DNA of 64,000 nt, taken from Wolbachia endosymbiont of Spodoptera picta. Its GTDB lineage: Bacteria; Pseudomonadota; Alphaproteobacteria; Rickettsiales; Anaplasmataceae. Position numbers and translations under genes: made by a program. The notes under the pieces are model-generated. The model worked only from the letters and a program-made list of their open reading frames with translations, was not told the origin of the DNA and made no database searches. Location of the stretch: positions 62,001 to 126,000 of the forward strand of contig NZ_CP067976.1 in the NCBI RefSeq assembly GCF_018141665.1, written 5' to 3'. This document shows positions 54,615 through 64,000 of this stretch, piece by piece (position 1 is the stretch's first letter; each line of letters starts with the position of its first letter).

Positions 54615-55901
54615 ATGACAGCTTTTTTTCCTTTGGTTATTTTTTTGATCTTATACCTTGGAAGTGGTGTCTATTTTTCCTTTATTGGAATTGATAATCC
54701 GCTTCGCCAAGTTTCACCGGTAATTTGCCTACTACCGGCGCTATTTTTTGCTGTTGCATGCAGTGCAGGTAAAATTCAACGTAACATCGATACTGTCATC
54801 GAGGGTATGGGCGATAAAAACACCCTTACTATGTGTTTAACTTTTCTATTTTCTGGAGCATTTTCTGTGGTGACTCAATCAATTGGTAGTGCAGATACTG
54901 TTGCTGATTTAATTCTCAATTTCCTTCCAGCAAGATTACTACTGCCTGGAGTATTTTTGGCTTCCGCTTTTATATCAACTGCAATTGGTACGTCTATGGG
55001 AGTTGTTGTATTAATGGTACCAATAGCTGTTAACTTAGCAAAAAGTGGGGCTTTTGGTCTTGAAATAGGAACTGCAACTGTAGTTGGAGGTGCCGTATTT
55101 GGTGATAATCTTTCAATGATATCTGACACTACTATTGCATCTGTTTCTTCACAGGGGGCCACGATAAAGGATAAACTTAAAGTGAATTCTAAAGTAGCAT
55201 TTGTTGCCAGCATTATAACGCTTGTCTATCTGGCAATTATGGCAGATAGTACAAAAATTATTCCTACATCAAATTTAGATTATTTATCAGTAATAAAGAT
55301 TATTCCTTATATTTCTTTAATAATCATGGGGTTATTTGAAGTTACTACTTTAGTAACAATAACTATAAATATAATTGTTGCTAGTGTATTAGGGATGACT
55401 TTTTTTGACTATACTATCATTCAACTCTCTCATGACATATATGACGGTTTCAAAAAAGTAAACGAGATAGTGATATTTGCTCTATTTATTGGCGGATTGA
55501 GTCATATAATGTACAAGCAGGGTCAAAAGGCATTACACAAACTTATCGATGAAAGCAATATCACAAAAACTAAAGCTGAATTTGTAATAGCGGGTATAGC
55601 ATCTATGTTTACTGTTTTAGTTGCTAATAATACCATTGCTATTTTATTAAGTGGCGATATTGCAAAAAGGCTCGCGCAAAAGCATAATATTCCGTCATAC
55701 CGTAGTGCATACTTGTTAGACATTTTTGCTTGCGTTACAAAAGGCATTTTGCCTTATGGTTCCCAGCTGCTGCTAGCAGGTAGCATTGCTTCTGTCTCAC
55801 CTATTTCTTTGTTAACACAAGTTTATTACTGCTTTATTTTAGCAGCAGTTACAGTAGGTGAAATAATCATCAATGGCAGACGTTGCGCGGCTACAACTTA
55901 A
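54615..55901 (+). CDS. NhaC-type Na+/H+ antiporter family protein
   Basis: This 428-residue membrane protein has about 11 hydrophobic segments. Characteristic loops are TAIGTSMGVVVLMVP, the conserved GAVFGDNLSMISDTTIAS with its acidic transport residues, and a mirrored VANNTIAILLSGDIAKR in the second half. This is the Na+/H+ antiporter (NhaC) superfamily pattern. It probably exchanges cations across the inner membrane; the ion specificity cannot be told from sequence alone. Confidence 0.85.
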   Translation: MTAFFPLVIFLILYLGSGVYFSFIGIDNPLRQVSPVICLLPALFFAVACSAGKIQRNIDTVIEGMGDKNTLTMCLTFLFSGAFSVVTQSIGSADTVADLILNFLPARLLLPGVFLASAFISTAIGTSMGVVVLMVPIAVNLAKSGAFGLEIGTATVVGGAVFGDNLSMISDTTIASVSSQGATIKDKLKVNSKVAFVASIITLVYLAIMADSTKIIPTSNLDYLSVIKIIPYISLIIMGLFEVTTLVTITINIIVASVLGMTFFDYTIIQLSHDIYDGFKKVNEIVIFALFIGGLSHIMYKQGQKALHKLIDESNITKTKAEFVIAGIASMFTVLVANNTIAILLSGDIAKRLAQKHNIPSYRSAYLLDIFACVTKGILPYGSQLLLAGSIASVSPISLLTQVYYCFILAAVTVGEIIINGRRCAATT

Positions 55902-56075
55902 TGTACGAAGATTTCTCTTCATATTACATTTTTGTGCCCATAAGAAACGAGTTGCCATTTTCATCAGCTACTTGGATAATAGATATATTCACAAAATTGT
56001 TCCATTTTTCTCAATAGATTTTGGTTTTCTTTTCCCCTTATTAGCAGAGCATAAAACTTAGCTTTTTAATAAATC

Positions 56076-57177
56076 TCATTTTAACTCCAATACACTAACT
56101 ATGAAACAATCTATATTGCCATCAAAAACGGAATTTATATTGCCAACTTCATGTCCAGTCCTTAAATCCTTTACCATTTGATATGGATGCATAACATACG
56201 ATCTGATCTGACTGCCCCAACCTATATCGCATTTCTTGCCATATTCTTCGGCCATTTTCTGTTCTTTTTTTTCCAATTCAATTTGATATAAACGTCCTTT
56301 AAGTAGTTTAAGTGCTTCATCTTTATTTTGATGTTGAGAACGACCATTTTGGCATTGAGCTACAACGCCTGTTGGAATATGCGTAATACGTACCGCGCTT
56401 TCAGTCTTATTTACATGCTGACCACCTGCTCCAGAAGCACGGTAAGTGTCGATCTTTAAATCCTTTTCATCCACAACAATATCTATTGAATCTTCAATCA
56501 CTGGAGTTACTCCTACACTTGCAAAACTGGTATGACGTTTACCATTTGCATCAAATGGTGATATTCTAACCAATCTATGAACTCCACTTTCGCTTTTTGC
56601 CCACCCGTAAGCTTTTTCTCCGATGATCTTTATTGTTGTAGATTTTATACCAACTGCATCACCATCTAATTTTTCTACAACTTCAACTTTAAAATTGTGA
56701 TAAATTTCTGCCCATCTTGTATACATGCGCATGAGCATCTCAGTCCAATCATTGCTCTCTGTTCCACCAGCTCCTGAGTGGATTTCTAAAAAGCAGTTAT
56801 TGTTATCTGCTTCACCAGTAAATAAGGATTTTGTCTCTTTAAGTTTGATTAATTTCTCTAGCTTTACTAACTCACCTTTAACTTCAGAAAAAAATTCTTC
56901 ATCATTCTCATCAATAGCAGATTTCATCAAGCTGATAGCATCGTTGTAATCGCTTTCTAGCTTTGAAAACGATTCTATGTCATGCTTAATTTTAGAGCGT
57001 TCTTTTAAAATTTCTTGTGCTTTTTGATTGTCTTGCCACAGATTATCATTCAACGCTTGAGAATCCAGCTCTTCAAGACGCAACTTCAATTTTTCTATGT
57101 CAAAGACACCTCCTGATAAGAGAAATACTTTTATTTAAGCCTTGAAAGTATTCAAGGATTTCTGGATGGGTTTTCAT
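56076..57177 (-). CDS. prfB: Peptide chain release factor 2 with programmed +1 frameshift
   Basis: RF2 terminates at UGA/UAA codons. The main frame (to 57089) has SPF, the codon-recognition tripeptide (RISPFDANGKRHTSF), and GGQ (SGAGGQHVNKTESAVRI). The true start is an ATG at 57177: 24 codons end in CTT followed by an in-frame TGA (57102-57100). Shifting +1 at CTT-T gives GAC ATA GAA and joins the main frame. A Shine-Dalgarno-like AGGAGG (57114-57109) lies three bases before CTT, exactly as in the classical E. coli site. The full product has about 367 residues. Confidence 0.95.
57099..57114 (-). promoter_or_regulatory. prfB: prfB autoregulatory frameshift signal
   Basis: Read on the coding strand: AGGAGG, three bases, then CTTTGAC. 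When RF2 is scarce the ribosome slips +1 from CTT to TTT and bypasses TGA; when RF2 is plentiful it terminates. All elements of the canonical signal are present. Confidence 0.93.
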
Positions 57178-57332
57178 TATACTTTAGACTTTAATATATT
57201 TATTATCACTAACAATAACAGCAAACAAAATAGAAATTTAACCATATAATAGTTAATTCAAAATAATTTTATTATACTTGAATGTTCAATAAAATCAAGT
57301 GTGTATATTTATTAAAAAAATAAGGTAAAGTA

Positions 57333-58703
57333 ATGAATATTAAAACAAGTTCTCATTATGGTTTAGACAAAAAGGCTATTGATGATTTAATAGAGTCTCT
57401 CGATAATCAAGAATTAGAGAATGTTCGTAATATTGTAAAAACGATAGATAGCGTTCAGTTAGCTTATTTTTTATCTACTTCGATCAGTGATCACAGGGAG
57501 AAATTAGTTAATATCCTCGATCAACATTTGTTAAGTGATGCCTTAGTACATGTAGTACCAGATTTACAAGTAGAGATCATAGAAATATTGGGAATAGAAA
57601 ATACAGCAAAGTTACTAATGCTTCTTGATATAGAAGACATAGTAGCTATAGTGAAAGATTTAGATAGAAAGTCTATAGAAAATATACTTAACTACTTACC
57701 CAATGCAACTCAAAAATTAGTAGAGGAATTGTTATCATACCCAGAAGAAAGTGCAGGAAGGTTGATACATAAAAATATGGTTATAGCTCCATATTATTGG
57801 ACGATAAATCAGCTAATGGAATTCTTGCGCAACTATAAAAAAATACCAGAAACATTTTATCAAATTTTCATCATTAACTCAAAATTAGAACCCATAGGCA
57901 TTTTCAACTTAAATAAGGTAATATCTCACTCAGGAGAAACAATAATAAAAGAGATAATGAGTCAAGATATAAAAATAATTAAAACTGGAATGGACCAAGA
58001 AGAAGTAGCAAGAATATTTAAAGATTACGCTCTATTATCAGCTCCAGTAGTAAATAAGAATGGTAAAATTATAGGTGTAATCCTTATTGAAGATGTAATC
58101 AAAATTGTTCAACAAGAAGCAGAAGAGGATGTGCTTAAAATAAGCGGTGTATCTTCTAAATCTGATATAAATGCCCCTATACATAAAACTATAATTAAAA
58201 GACTACCTTGGTTACTGTTTAACCTCTTAGCTGCAACAATATGTTCTATAGTAGTTGGCTTTTTCGATAACGTAATACAAAATTTTATAGTACTGCCAAT
58301 AATTATGCCAATCATTGCATCGATGAGCGGAAATGCAGGATCCCAAACAGTAACACTAACTATCCGGGCAATCGCAACAAAATATCTAACTGAGCAAAAT
58401 GCAAAAAGAATACTGATGAAAGAATTTTTAATAGGTCTTATAAACGGGGTGATCTTATCTACTATTTCATTAGTAGTGTTAGCAATAAGGTTTCACAATG
58501 TCAAAGTGGAGATGATTTTTGTGGTCTCCATGATTATGATGTCAATTATTGCAACGTTCATCGGAACTTTCATTCCTATAATGCTTCATCGTTTAAGATC
58601 CGATCCTGCTGTTTCGTCTTCAATCTTAACATCAGCAACAACTGATATTCTCTCAGCTCTTATATTTTTTGGTCTAGCCACGATCTTTTTATTAAATAGC
58701 TGA
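57333..58703 (+). CDS. mgtE: Magnesium transporter MgtE
   Basis: This 456-residue protein has an N-terminal helical MgtE_N domain (about 15-130, DIEDIVAIVKDLDRKSIENIL). Two CBS domains follow (about 135-255, IMSQDIKIIKTGMDQEEVA and APVVNKNGKIIGVI), then a C-terminal membrane domain of five helices with the pore signature IMPIIASMSGNAGSQT. It imports Mg2+ and is gated by Mg2+ binding to the cytosolic domains. Length and order are normal. Confidence 0.94.
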   Translation: MNIKTSSHYGLDKKAIDDLIESLDNQELENVRNIVKTIDSVQLAYFLSTSISDHREKLVNILDQHLLSDALVHVVPDLQVEIIEILGIENTAKLLMLLDIEDIVAIVKDLDRKSIENILNYLPNATQKLVEELLSYPEESAGRLIHKNMVIAPYYWTINQLMEFLRNYKKIPETFYQIFIINSKLEPIGIFNLNKVISHSGETIIKEIMSQDIKIIKTGMDQEEVARIFKDYALLSAPVVNKNGKIIGVILIEDVIKIVQQEAEEDVLKISGVSSKSDINAPIHKTIIKRLPWLLFNLLAATICSIVVGFFDNVIQNFIVLPIIMPIIASMSGNAGSQTVTLTIRAIATKYLTEQNAKRILMKEFLIGLINGVILSTISLVVLAIRFHNVKVEMIFVVSMIMMSIIATFIGTFIPIMLHRLRSDPAVSSSILTSATTDILSALIFFGLATIFLLNS

Positions 58704-59192
58704 ATCTTGTTATATAAAAAAATTGCTTTACAAGCTTTACCGTCCACGTTATCATTACTCATAGATGCATTGAAGAAAAAAAATAACAGTCGATAAAGAA
58801 ATAAAAATACATGAAACTGAGCTGCTTTAGTTTTAAAATAAAAACTAAAATAAAATGCTAAAGTATGCAAAAAAATTCTTGCTTTGCTAGGTCTCTTTAG
58901 CTACAATCCAGTCTAACGTAATGAACAAATGGGGTGTGAGTTAGATGCATTGTATTATGTATATCACTCAGAAAGCAATTCTGAATTTTTTAAGAATATA
59001 TCTATTTTAGTCAGAAGTCAAAAGAAAAGCACACTGTTACTCAGCAATTAAAGTTACTTAGGATTACCGTAAGGTTTCCACAGCAGTTTGGTTTGGTACA
59101 GCTGCATAAGAATCAAATGTTGAAATCAATCTTCAGAAAAGAGGTTTACGACAAAACAATCAAAATATGAATATTAAAATATAGGCGGCTTT
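58704..59192. other. Intergenic region before the NB-ARC/ankyrin gene
   Basis: About 490 AT-rich bases between mgtE and the next gene, without a credible frame or recognised repeat. The promoter of the large downstream gene is presumably here. AGGCGG, five bases before 59193, is its ribosome-binding site. Confidence 0.4.
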
Positions 59193-62100
59193 ATGTTAGG
59201 TAAAGAAAATATAGGAGAACAAGTAGCAGATAATCAAATGGATTATGTAGATGCTGGATCAGCAATAGTTGATTATGAAAATATATTATCTAGTGAAGAA
59301 CTTCAGTGTGGACGAAGTCAAGAGAGCCCTAGAGTAACAAGATCTTCATCTATAGGCAGCAGTAGTACATCGACTGATGATGAAGAAATGTTTAGCTGTA
59401 TAAGCATTACAAGTGATGAAATAGTGAAAAAAGCAACTTTTTTTGTTAAGACTTTTGTTAAAGAATTCGAGGAAAAACTATCTGAATGTTCTAAAGAAGC
59501 AAAACCAGGTTCAAAAGTACGTAAAACAGGTAAAGTAGTAGCTAAGGTTGTATCAACTGTGGGTAATTATATTCCACCAAGTGTGGAGAAAGTAGGTACT
59601 TCTCAAGTTATGGAGTGTGTGAGTTTTATTTCTACAAACCAACATAGGAAAAAAGCAAAAATATTTTCTACAATAGTTGCGCCTTCAGAAGGTAACTTAA
59701 GAAAGATTTTAATAGAAGCTGGCTTGGAAATTTTTCAAAGTTTTGAGAAACAATTCACTAAAATTGTGGATACTAATCAGTTGTCTTATAATAGGGGGAT
59801 TGAGAAGTTAGCAATGGATACTGTATCCAGAGTAATAAATTACACTACATCTTGCAACGAGAAAGGAGAATTTCCCAATCTTCACATAACTAAAGGTGTT
59901 ATTTTAGGTAAATCAAAAAGAAAGTACCCGTTTACTACACGTACTGGACATCAAGTAAAAGATAAACAAAGTGGTGAAATGTTGATGACTTCAGAGTTAT
60001 ATGAAAAGGTGGGAATAGAGAAAGCAGAGGGTGAGATTATTAAGTATTATCAATTGAAGGAGCATGACTTTGCTGAAAAATACGGCTATCGGCTTCCCTT
60101 TAAGTGGGAATTAGAAAGTTGGGAAGAGTTAGAACAAAAATATGTACTTAGTGAAACATCTAAAAAAAGAGAGTATGTGCGTATTTTAGATGAGGAAAAA
60201 AAGAAAGGATTGGCTAGTAGTATATTAAAAGAGATCAATGAAAACGATTCAGCAAAAAAAAAGGATATACAAGAACTGCGTGAAGAAATCAGAAATTTAC
60301 GAATACTTCATGAAAAAGAAGGTAAAAATACATTTTCCTTTAATTTGGGCTATTTACCAAAATTCTTTATAAAAAGAGAAGTGATGTTAGACGAATTAAA
60401 AAAGAAGTTAGATAGTAAAAATCAAGAAGTAGAACTGTCACGAATGGTCTTGATTAATGGAGAATATGGAACAGGAAAAAGTGAATTAGCTAGAAGCTAC
60501 GCATATAGTAAGGAGAGTAATATTTGGACAAAAGTTATATGGATAAATGCTAAAACATATGACACTCTTTTCAATTCATTTCGTAATTTAGCTAAAGAAT
60601 TAGAGATTCCTACAGAAAATGATAATGATATGGATTTTAATGTTGTTCGAGATAGAGAAATAGAATCTATTGTCCAGGATGTGTACCAGTATTTTCGAGA
60701 CGTAAAAAGTCTTTTCATCTTTGATAACACCAGTAAGTATAAGGAGATCGAAAAATTTTTACCATCCTATTTTCCTAATTTGTTTTTTCATGGAGAAAAG
60801 CCTTACGTTTTAATTACTTCTCGTAGCAAGAATTGGGAAAAAGAAATAGAAAAGACACAGTTGAATGATGGATTTTCTCTAGGAGAAGCTATAACATTTA
60901 TTGAAAGAACCTTAGAAGTAAAAGATAGGTTACAGGATTACTATCTAGTAGAGTTAGCACAAACATTGGGCTATCTTCCATTAGCTTTGACACAAGCAAC
61001 AGCATATATTAAACAAGAAAAGATTAATGTTAGTGAATATCTAAAACTCTATAATGAAGAAATGAAAAAACCGAATCCTGATTGTCTCGAGGCGCTAGGT
61101 CTCACCAAAGAATTATTTATAACTTTGACGCTTAACCTTAATAAAATAAGAAGAGAAAAAAATGTTGGGCAGCAATCGCATGATATTGTATCATATATGG
61201 CTTACTTGGATCCCAATCAAATTGATATAGAAGAAATTTTCCTCCAGAAGAAATCAGAAAAAGGTAAGCAACAAGTTTTGGATGCTCTTAATCTACTCAA
61301 TAAGTTTTCAGTGATTGAGCTGGAGGAGTCAATAGCAAGAGTTCATAAAGGGATACAAAAAACAGTAAGAGTAGAGAAAGAACGAACAGGAATAGAAGAA
61401 GAAACTTTAAGAGAAATGATGACATCATTTTGCATTATAAATCCGAATAACATTATATCTGTTTGGAGTCATGCAAGTAAATATGACAGATTAGTTAATG
61501 AATTTATTGATTCTATTTATGATAGAAGTACTATCTTACATTTACTAGCCAAAGATGGTAATGAAGAAGTTATTAAGCTGATATTAGAGAAAATAGAACC
61601 TAATAAATTAAGCAAAATTATTAATGCTATTGATGAAAGGAATTTTACTTCTTTAGATTATGCTATCATACATGGTCACTTAGGTACTGTTCAGCATCTT
61701 GTAAGGAAAGGGGGTGATGTAAATCTAAATAACACAAAAGGTATGAATCCTTTGCACTTTGCTGCCGTATATGGTCACTTAGATATTGCTAAATACCTTG
61801 TAGCGCAAGGGGCTATAATAAAATCATTAAACAAAGATAGTATGTGTCCTTTGCACTTTGCTGCTATATATGGTCACTTAGATATTATTAAATACCTTGT
61901 AGAGGAAGGAGCTAGTATAAATATAAAGGATAAAAATAACATGCGTCCTCTGCACTATGCTGCAGGTTATGGTAGCTTAAGTGTAATAGAAAAGCTTATA
62001 GAGGGAGGGGCTGATGTTAATGCTAAGAACAATAATGGCAATACTCCTTTGCATTGGGCTGTTAAAAGCAGTCATTTAGAAGTAGCTAAATTTCTTATAA

Positions 62101-63131
62101 GTAATCATGCTGACGTTAACGCTAAAAATAAAGATGGTTGGACATCTTTGCACTTTGCAGCTGCTTATGGCAATTTAAATATAGTTAAGCTCATTCTTGA
62201 TAAAAGTGATTATGTTGATGCTAGAGGAGCTTTAGCCGTGGCAAATACGCTTAATGAAGAAGACAGCTTAGAAATACGAAACCTTCTAGAAGGAAGAATA
62301 AGAAGAAATGAAGAAATCACCCAACATCTTAACTTACAAGAAGAAAGCAGCTTCCTATCAACACGTGTCCATAATCGCCGTAGTATTGTAAAAGAAGATG
62401 AAAATTCATTGCAAAATGATAAGATAGGTCCTAATAAAATAGGAGTTACAAGCGGAACAAGTAAGCCATCTTCATTTATCAATATTTTTGCTTACACTAC
62501 GGTAGATACTATGAAAGGTATTTTTCAGTTTGTTTCTTCTCCTTTTAAGGCAGCTATAAGTATGGAACCTTCTAAAGCTATTACAGTTCAAGGTATTGAT
62601 AACAACGGTATACTTCTTTTATTAGATGTATTTATAAGGAAAATCACAGGTCAGAAGTATATTTCCACAGTAGTTCAGTCTATATCACAATTAGAAGCAC
62701 AGGGCTATGCATTAAATATTATAGAGGAATTTGAGAAAGTAGTAGAGCAAGCTGCATTAAAAAGTGGGATATCAATACATCGGTTAAATATTGATTGTGT
62801 AGAAATGCAGAAAGAGGTTACTGCAAAAATCACGGGTGGTAAGTTTAATGAGATTTCAGGATTTTTAAACTCATATGTAGAGCAAGCATGCCACGATAGA
62901 GAAACAGGTAAGTTAAGTCCAAAGAAGTTTAACAAATTTATGATTGTATTTAATAAGGAACTAGATTTAATAGTAAATCAATCAATGCAACAGATATTAC
63001 ACAATAGAGATAGTACATTAGAAGTTGAAGAACAGCAAATAAACTTAGAGCCTCAAAGTTATTTAAGTAATACTTCTGTTCAAGGTCATTTAATTCAGGA
63101 TAGAGGTTTAATCAATCAAGGTAAGGCTTAA
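59193..63131 (+). CDS. NB-ARC (STAND NTPase) / ankyrin-repeat protein, 1312 residues
   Basis: This is the largest gene in the window. Residues 1-315 are unrecognised (a Ser/Thr-rich stretch near 45-65, then basic helical sequence). Residues about 320-376 form a coiled coil. Residues about 390-700 are an NB-ARC-type STAND ATPase: a PKFFIKREVMLDEL lead-in, Walker A GEYGTGKSE (423-431), Walker B LFIFDN (506-512), an LITSRS sensor, and LGYLPLALTQA (GxP motif near 590). A winged-helix-like region with HKGIQKTVR follows. Seven ankyrin repeats span about 780-1022, and an unrecognised 290-residue tail ends the protein. STAND proteins use a repeat sensor to trigger oligomerisation of an effector domain. 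Here the ankyrin array would be the sensor; the effector is not identified. No signal peptide is visible. Confidence 0.85.
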   Translation: MLGKENIGEQVADNQMDYVDAGSAIVDYENILSSEELQCGRSQESPRVTRSSSIGSSSTSTDDEEMFSCISITSDEIVKKATFFVKTFVKEFEEKLSECSKEAKPGSKVRKTGKVVAKVVSTVGNYIPPSVEKVGTSQVMECVSFISTNQHRKKAKIFSTIVAPSEGNLRKILIEAGLEIFQSFEKQFTKIVDTNQLSYNRGIEKLAMDTVSRVINYTTSCNEKGEFPNLHITKGVILGKSKRKYPFTTRTGHQVKDKQSGEMLMTSELYEKVGIEKAEGEIIKYYQLKEHDFAEKYGYRLPFKWELESWEELEQKYVLSETSKKREYVRILDEEKKKGLASSILKEINENDSAKKKDIQELREEIRNLRILHEKEGKNTFSFNLGYLPKFFIKREVMLDELKKKLDSKNQEVELSRMVLINGEYGTGKSELARSYAYSKESNIWTKVIWINAKTYDTLFNSFRNLAKELEIPTENDNDMDFNVVRDREIESIVQDVYQYFRDVKSLFIFDNTSKYKEIEKFLPSYFPNLFFHGEKPYVLITSRSKNWEKEIEKTQLNDGFSLGEAITFIERTLEVKDRLQDYYLVELAQTLGYLPLALTQATAYIKQEKINVSEYLKLYNEEMKKPNPDCLEALGLTKELFITLTLNLNKIRREKNVGQQSHDIVSYMAYLDPNQIDIEEIFLQKKSEKGKQQVLDALNLLNKFSVIELEESIARVHKGIQKTVRVEKERTGIEEETLREMMTSFCIINPNNIISVWSHASKYDRLVNEFIDSIYDRSTILHLLAKDGNEEVIKLILEKIEPNKLSKIINAIDERNFTSLDYAIIHGHLGTVQHLVRKGGDVNLNNTKGMNPLHFAAVYGHLDIAKYLVAQGAIIKSLNKDSMCPLHFAAIYGHLDIIKYLVEEGASINIKDKNNMRPLHYAAGYGSLSVIEKLIEGGADVNAKNNNGNTPLHWAVKSSHLEVAKFLISNHADVNAKNKDGWTSLHFAAAYGNLNIVKLILDKSDYVDARGALAVANTLNEEDSLEIRNLLEGRIRRNEEITQHLNLQEESSFLSTRVHNRRSIVKEDENSLQNDKIGPNKIGVTSGTSKPSSFINIFAYTTVDTMKGIFQFVSSPFKAAISMEPSKAITVQGIDNNGILLLLDVFIRKITGQKYISTVVQSISQLEAQGYALNIIEEFEKVVEQAALKSGISIHRLNIDCVEMQKEVTAKITGGKFNEISGFLNSYVEQACHDRETGKLSPKKFNKFMIVFNKELDLIVNQSMQQILHNRDSTLEVEEQQINLEPQSYLSNTSVQGHLIQDRGLINQGKA

Positions 63132-63276
63132 TTCCTTAGCTTTTTGATTTCATCTAGTAAAAGGTTGGTAATTTGATCTTATAACATCAATGGGCACACC
63201 AGCCTTTATTTTGTATGCATTCAAGCAATGTGTGACTACTTATGCAACCTAAAAAAATAATCATACACTGTCTTCC

Positions 63277-63513
63277 ATGGAGGAAAATCTTTTGCTCTAC
63301 TGGCAAATACCTTTCATTATGTATTGTATAACATTAATAATTGTTCCTATTTTGTGCTTTCTTGGCCACACCTTGTGCAACTCTTGGCTCAAGAAATTTC
63401 CATTCTTTGTCACTTACATCACCTGGATATATTTTTTACTGATCCTATCATATTATCTTCCTGATTTTCTTTCAAGATATGTTCTAAAAAGTAGAATCCG
63501 TTCAGCAGGGTGA
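63277..63513 (+). CDS. Possible small membrane protein
   Basis: A 78-residue frame starts MEENLLLYWQIPFIMYC and contains two strongly hydrophobic segments (about 12-33 and 44-62), then a basic tail. No clear ribosome-binding site is visible. The composition and position fit a real small inner-membrane protein, but hydrophobic frames arise easily in AT-rich DNA. No family recognised. Confidence 0.4.
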   Translation: MEENLLLYWQIPFIMYCITLIIVPILCFLGHTLCNSWLKKFPFFVTYITWIYFLLILSYYLPDFLSRYVLKSRIRSAG

Positions 63514-63572
63514 CAAAATAAGATAGAAAAGACAGCCATAGAAATAAATGGTGTCATCCCAATATGATGCTT

Positions 63573-63604
63573 TCTCTGTCATCCCAGTACTTGACACTGG
63601 AATG
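63573..63604. repeat. Palindromic repeat copy downstream of the NB-ARC gene
   Basis: TGTCATCCCAGTACTTGACA followed by CTGGAATGACA forms an imperfect hairpin and matches the arm of the ccmF element. A partial second copy (GTGTCATCCCAATATGATGC) lies about 20 bases upstream. Confidence 0.65.
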
Positions 63605-63632
63605 ACACCATTTTTGCTTCGATATTTACACA

Positions 63633-64000
63633 TTAGCCATGCATCTGAACGGATACAAAAGTAGAATTTACAATTCTATCTAAAAGGATACCGAAAAAGA
63701 GCAGGAGTCCTATCTGGAAATTATTTTTAAATATGGACATGCATTGATTAGAATCGTCTGGATTGAAATTTTTGTGTTGGTGGTGAAATATGAATCCTAT
63801 GGCAAGTAAAGCAATATAAAAGATGTTATTTAATGATGATAGTATACCAGCGTACAACCATGCCATTAAGGATATTAAATAAAATCTTTTCAACCAAGAT
63901 TTTGTTGTATTGCCAAAATATAATGCAGTAGATTTCATTCCTAATTTCTCATCATCTTTTTTATCTTGATGAGCGTATATAGTATCATAACTAAGCGTCC
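63633..64000 (-). CDS. ubiA: 4-hydroxybenzoate polyprenyltransferase UbiA, C-terminal part
   Basis: The frame is open to the right edge, so the 5' part is outside the window. The visible roughly 121 residues begin TLSYDTIYAHQDKKDDEKLG, the second Asp-rich motif of UbiA (YDTIYAHQDK). They continue with KSTALYFGN and several hydrophobic segments. UbiA attaches the polyprenyl tail in ubiquinone synthesis at the inner membrane. Confidence 0.88.
   Translation of the reverse strand, partial: TLSYDTIYAHQDKKDDEKLGMKSTALYFGNTTKSWLKRFYLISLMAWLYAGILSSLNNIFYIALLAIGFIFHHQHKNFNPDDSNQCMSIFKNNFQIGLLLFFGILLDRIVNSTFVSVQMHG

Noticed and set aside
55873..56061. 62-residue plus-strand frame after the antiporter gene
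   Set aside because: It starts within the end of the antiporter gene, lacks a ribosome-binding site and looks random.

Overview
The window looks like an AT-rich Wolbachia (Rickettsiales, Alphaproteobacteria) chromosome. The reasons are the number of ankyrin-repeat genes, two-XRE-domain regulators next to a RadC and an Rpn nuclease (an arrangement I associate with the eukaryotic-association module of prophage WO), a group II intron, many decayed insertion sequences, dispersed palindromes that have entered coding genes, and a reduced alphaproteobacterial core gene set. These assignments come from reading the sequence and family knowledge; no database search was run.

Region 1 (about 1-22 kb) is accessory, WO-prophage-like DNA. 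It holds the 3' end of an unidentified gene, a Toprim/AAA RepA-like replication protein, a 5'-truncated DUF669-like fragment, and three ankyrin genes. A small gene is split near its 3' end by a group II intron (8936-11244). A lipoprotein-type phospholipase D/Nuc protein and a frameshifted patatin lipase diverge from overlapping start codons. Then come three two-domain XRE regulators (one with a stop codon), a non-ankyrin protein sharing a C-terminal module with two ankyrin proteins, a prophage-type RadC, an Rpn-family nuclease, and an AAA/DUF234 ATPase behind a clear promoter.

Region 2 (about 21.7-26.9 kb) is a rearrangement scar. An inactivated IS5-type element abuts a decayed relative of the window's first gene. 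mutL lacks its 5' end, which is fused to a remnant IS481 transposase gene. That gene is interrupted by an IS982-type element with a TTGAG target duplication. Beyond it lies an ankyrin gene without its 5' end.

Region 3 (about 27-64 kb) is mostly housekeeping: ftsQ-ddl, ferredoxin, a truncated dprA, a porin-like protein, rmuC, dacA, chromosomal radC, ccmF, mutS, aspS, an MFS transporter, a pseudouridine synthase, a NhaC-type antiporter, prfB with its programmed frameshift, mgtE, and the 3' part of ubiA. Lineage-specific genes are interspersed: three more ankyrin genes (one split by a frameshift), a coiled-coil protein, a GH25 muramidase-like protein that seems to lack its catalytic DxE pair, and a 1312-residue NB-ARC/ankyrin protein.

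Cross-cutting signals: an N-terminal module shared by three ankyrin proteins; a roughly 250-residue C-terminal module shared by two ankyrin proteins and one non-ankyrin protein; a VAK-x-LVK-x-G-[VI]-S motif found seven times in the XRE regulators and the Rpn nuclease; a matching promoter/leader before two neighbouring ankyrin genes; and palindromic repeats inserted in frame in ccmF and probably mutS. No tRNA, rRNA, CRISPR array or cif gene was seen.
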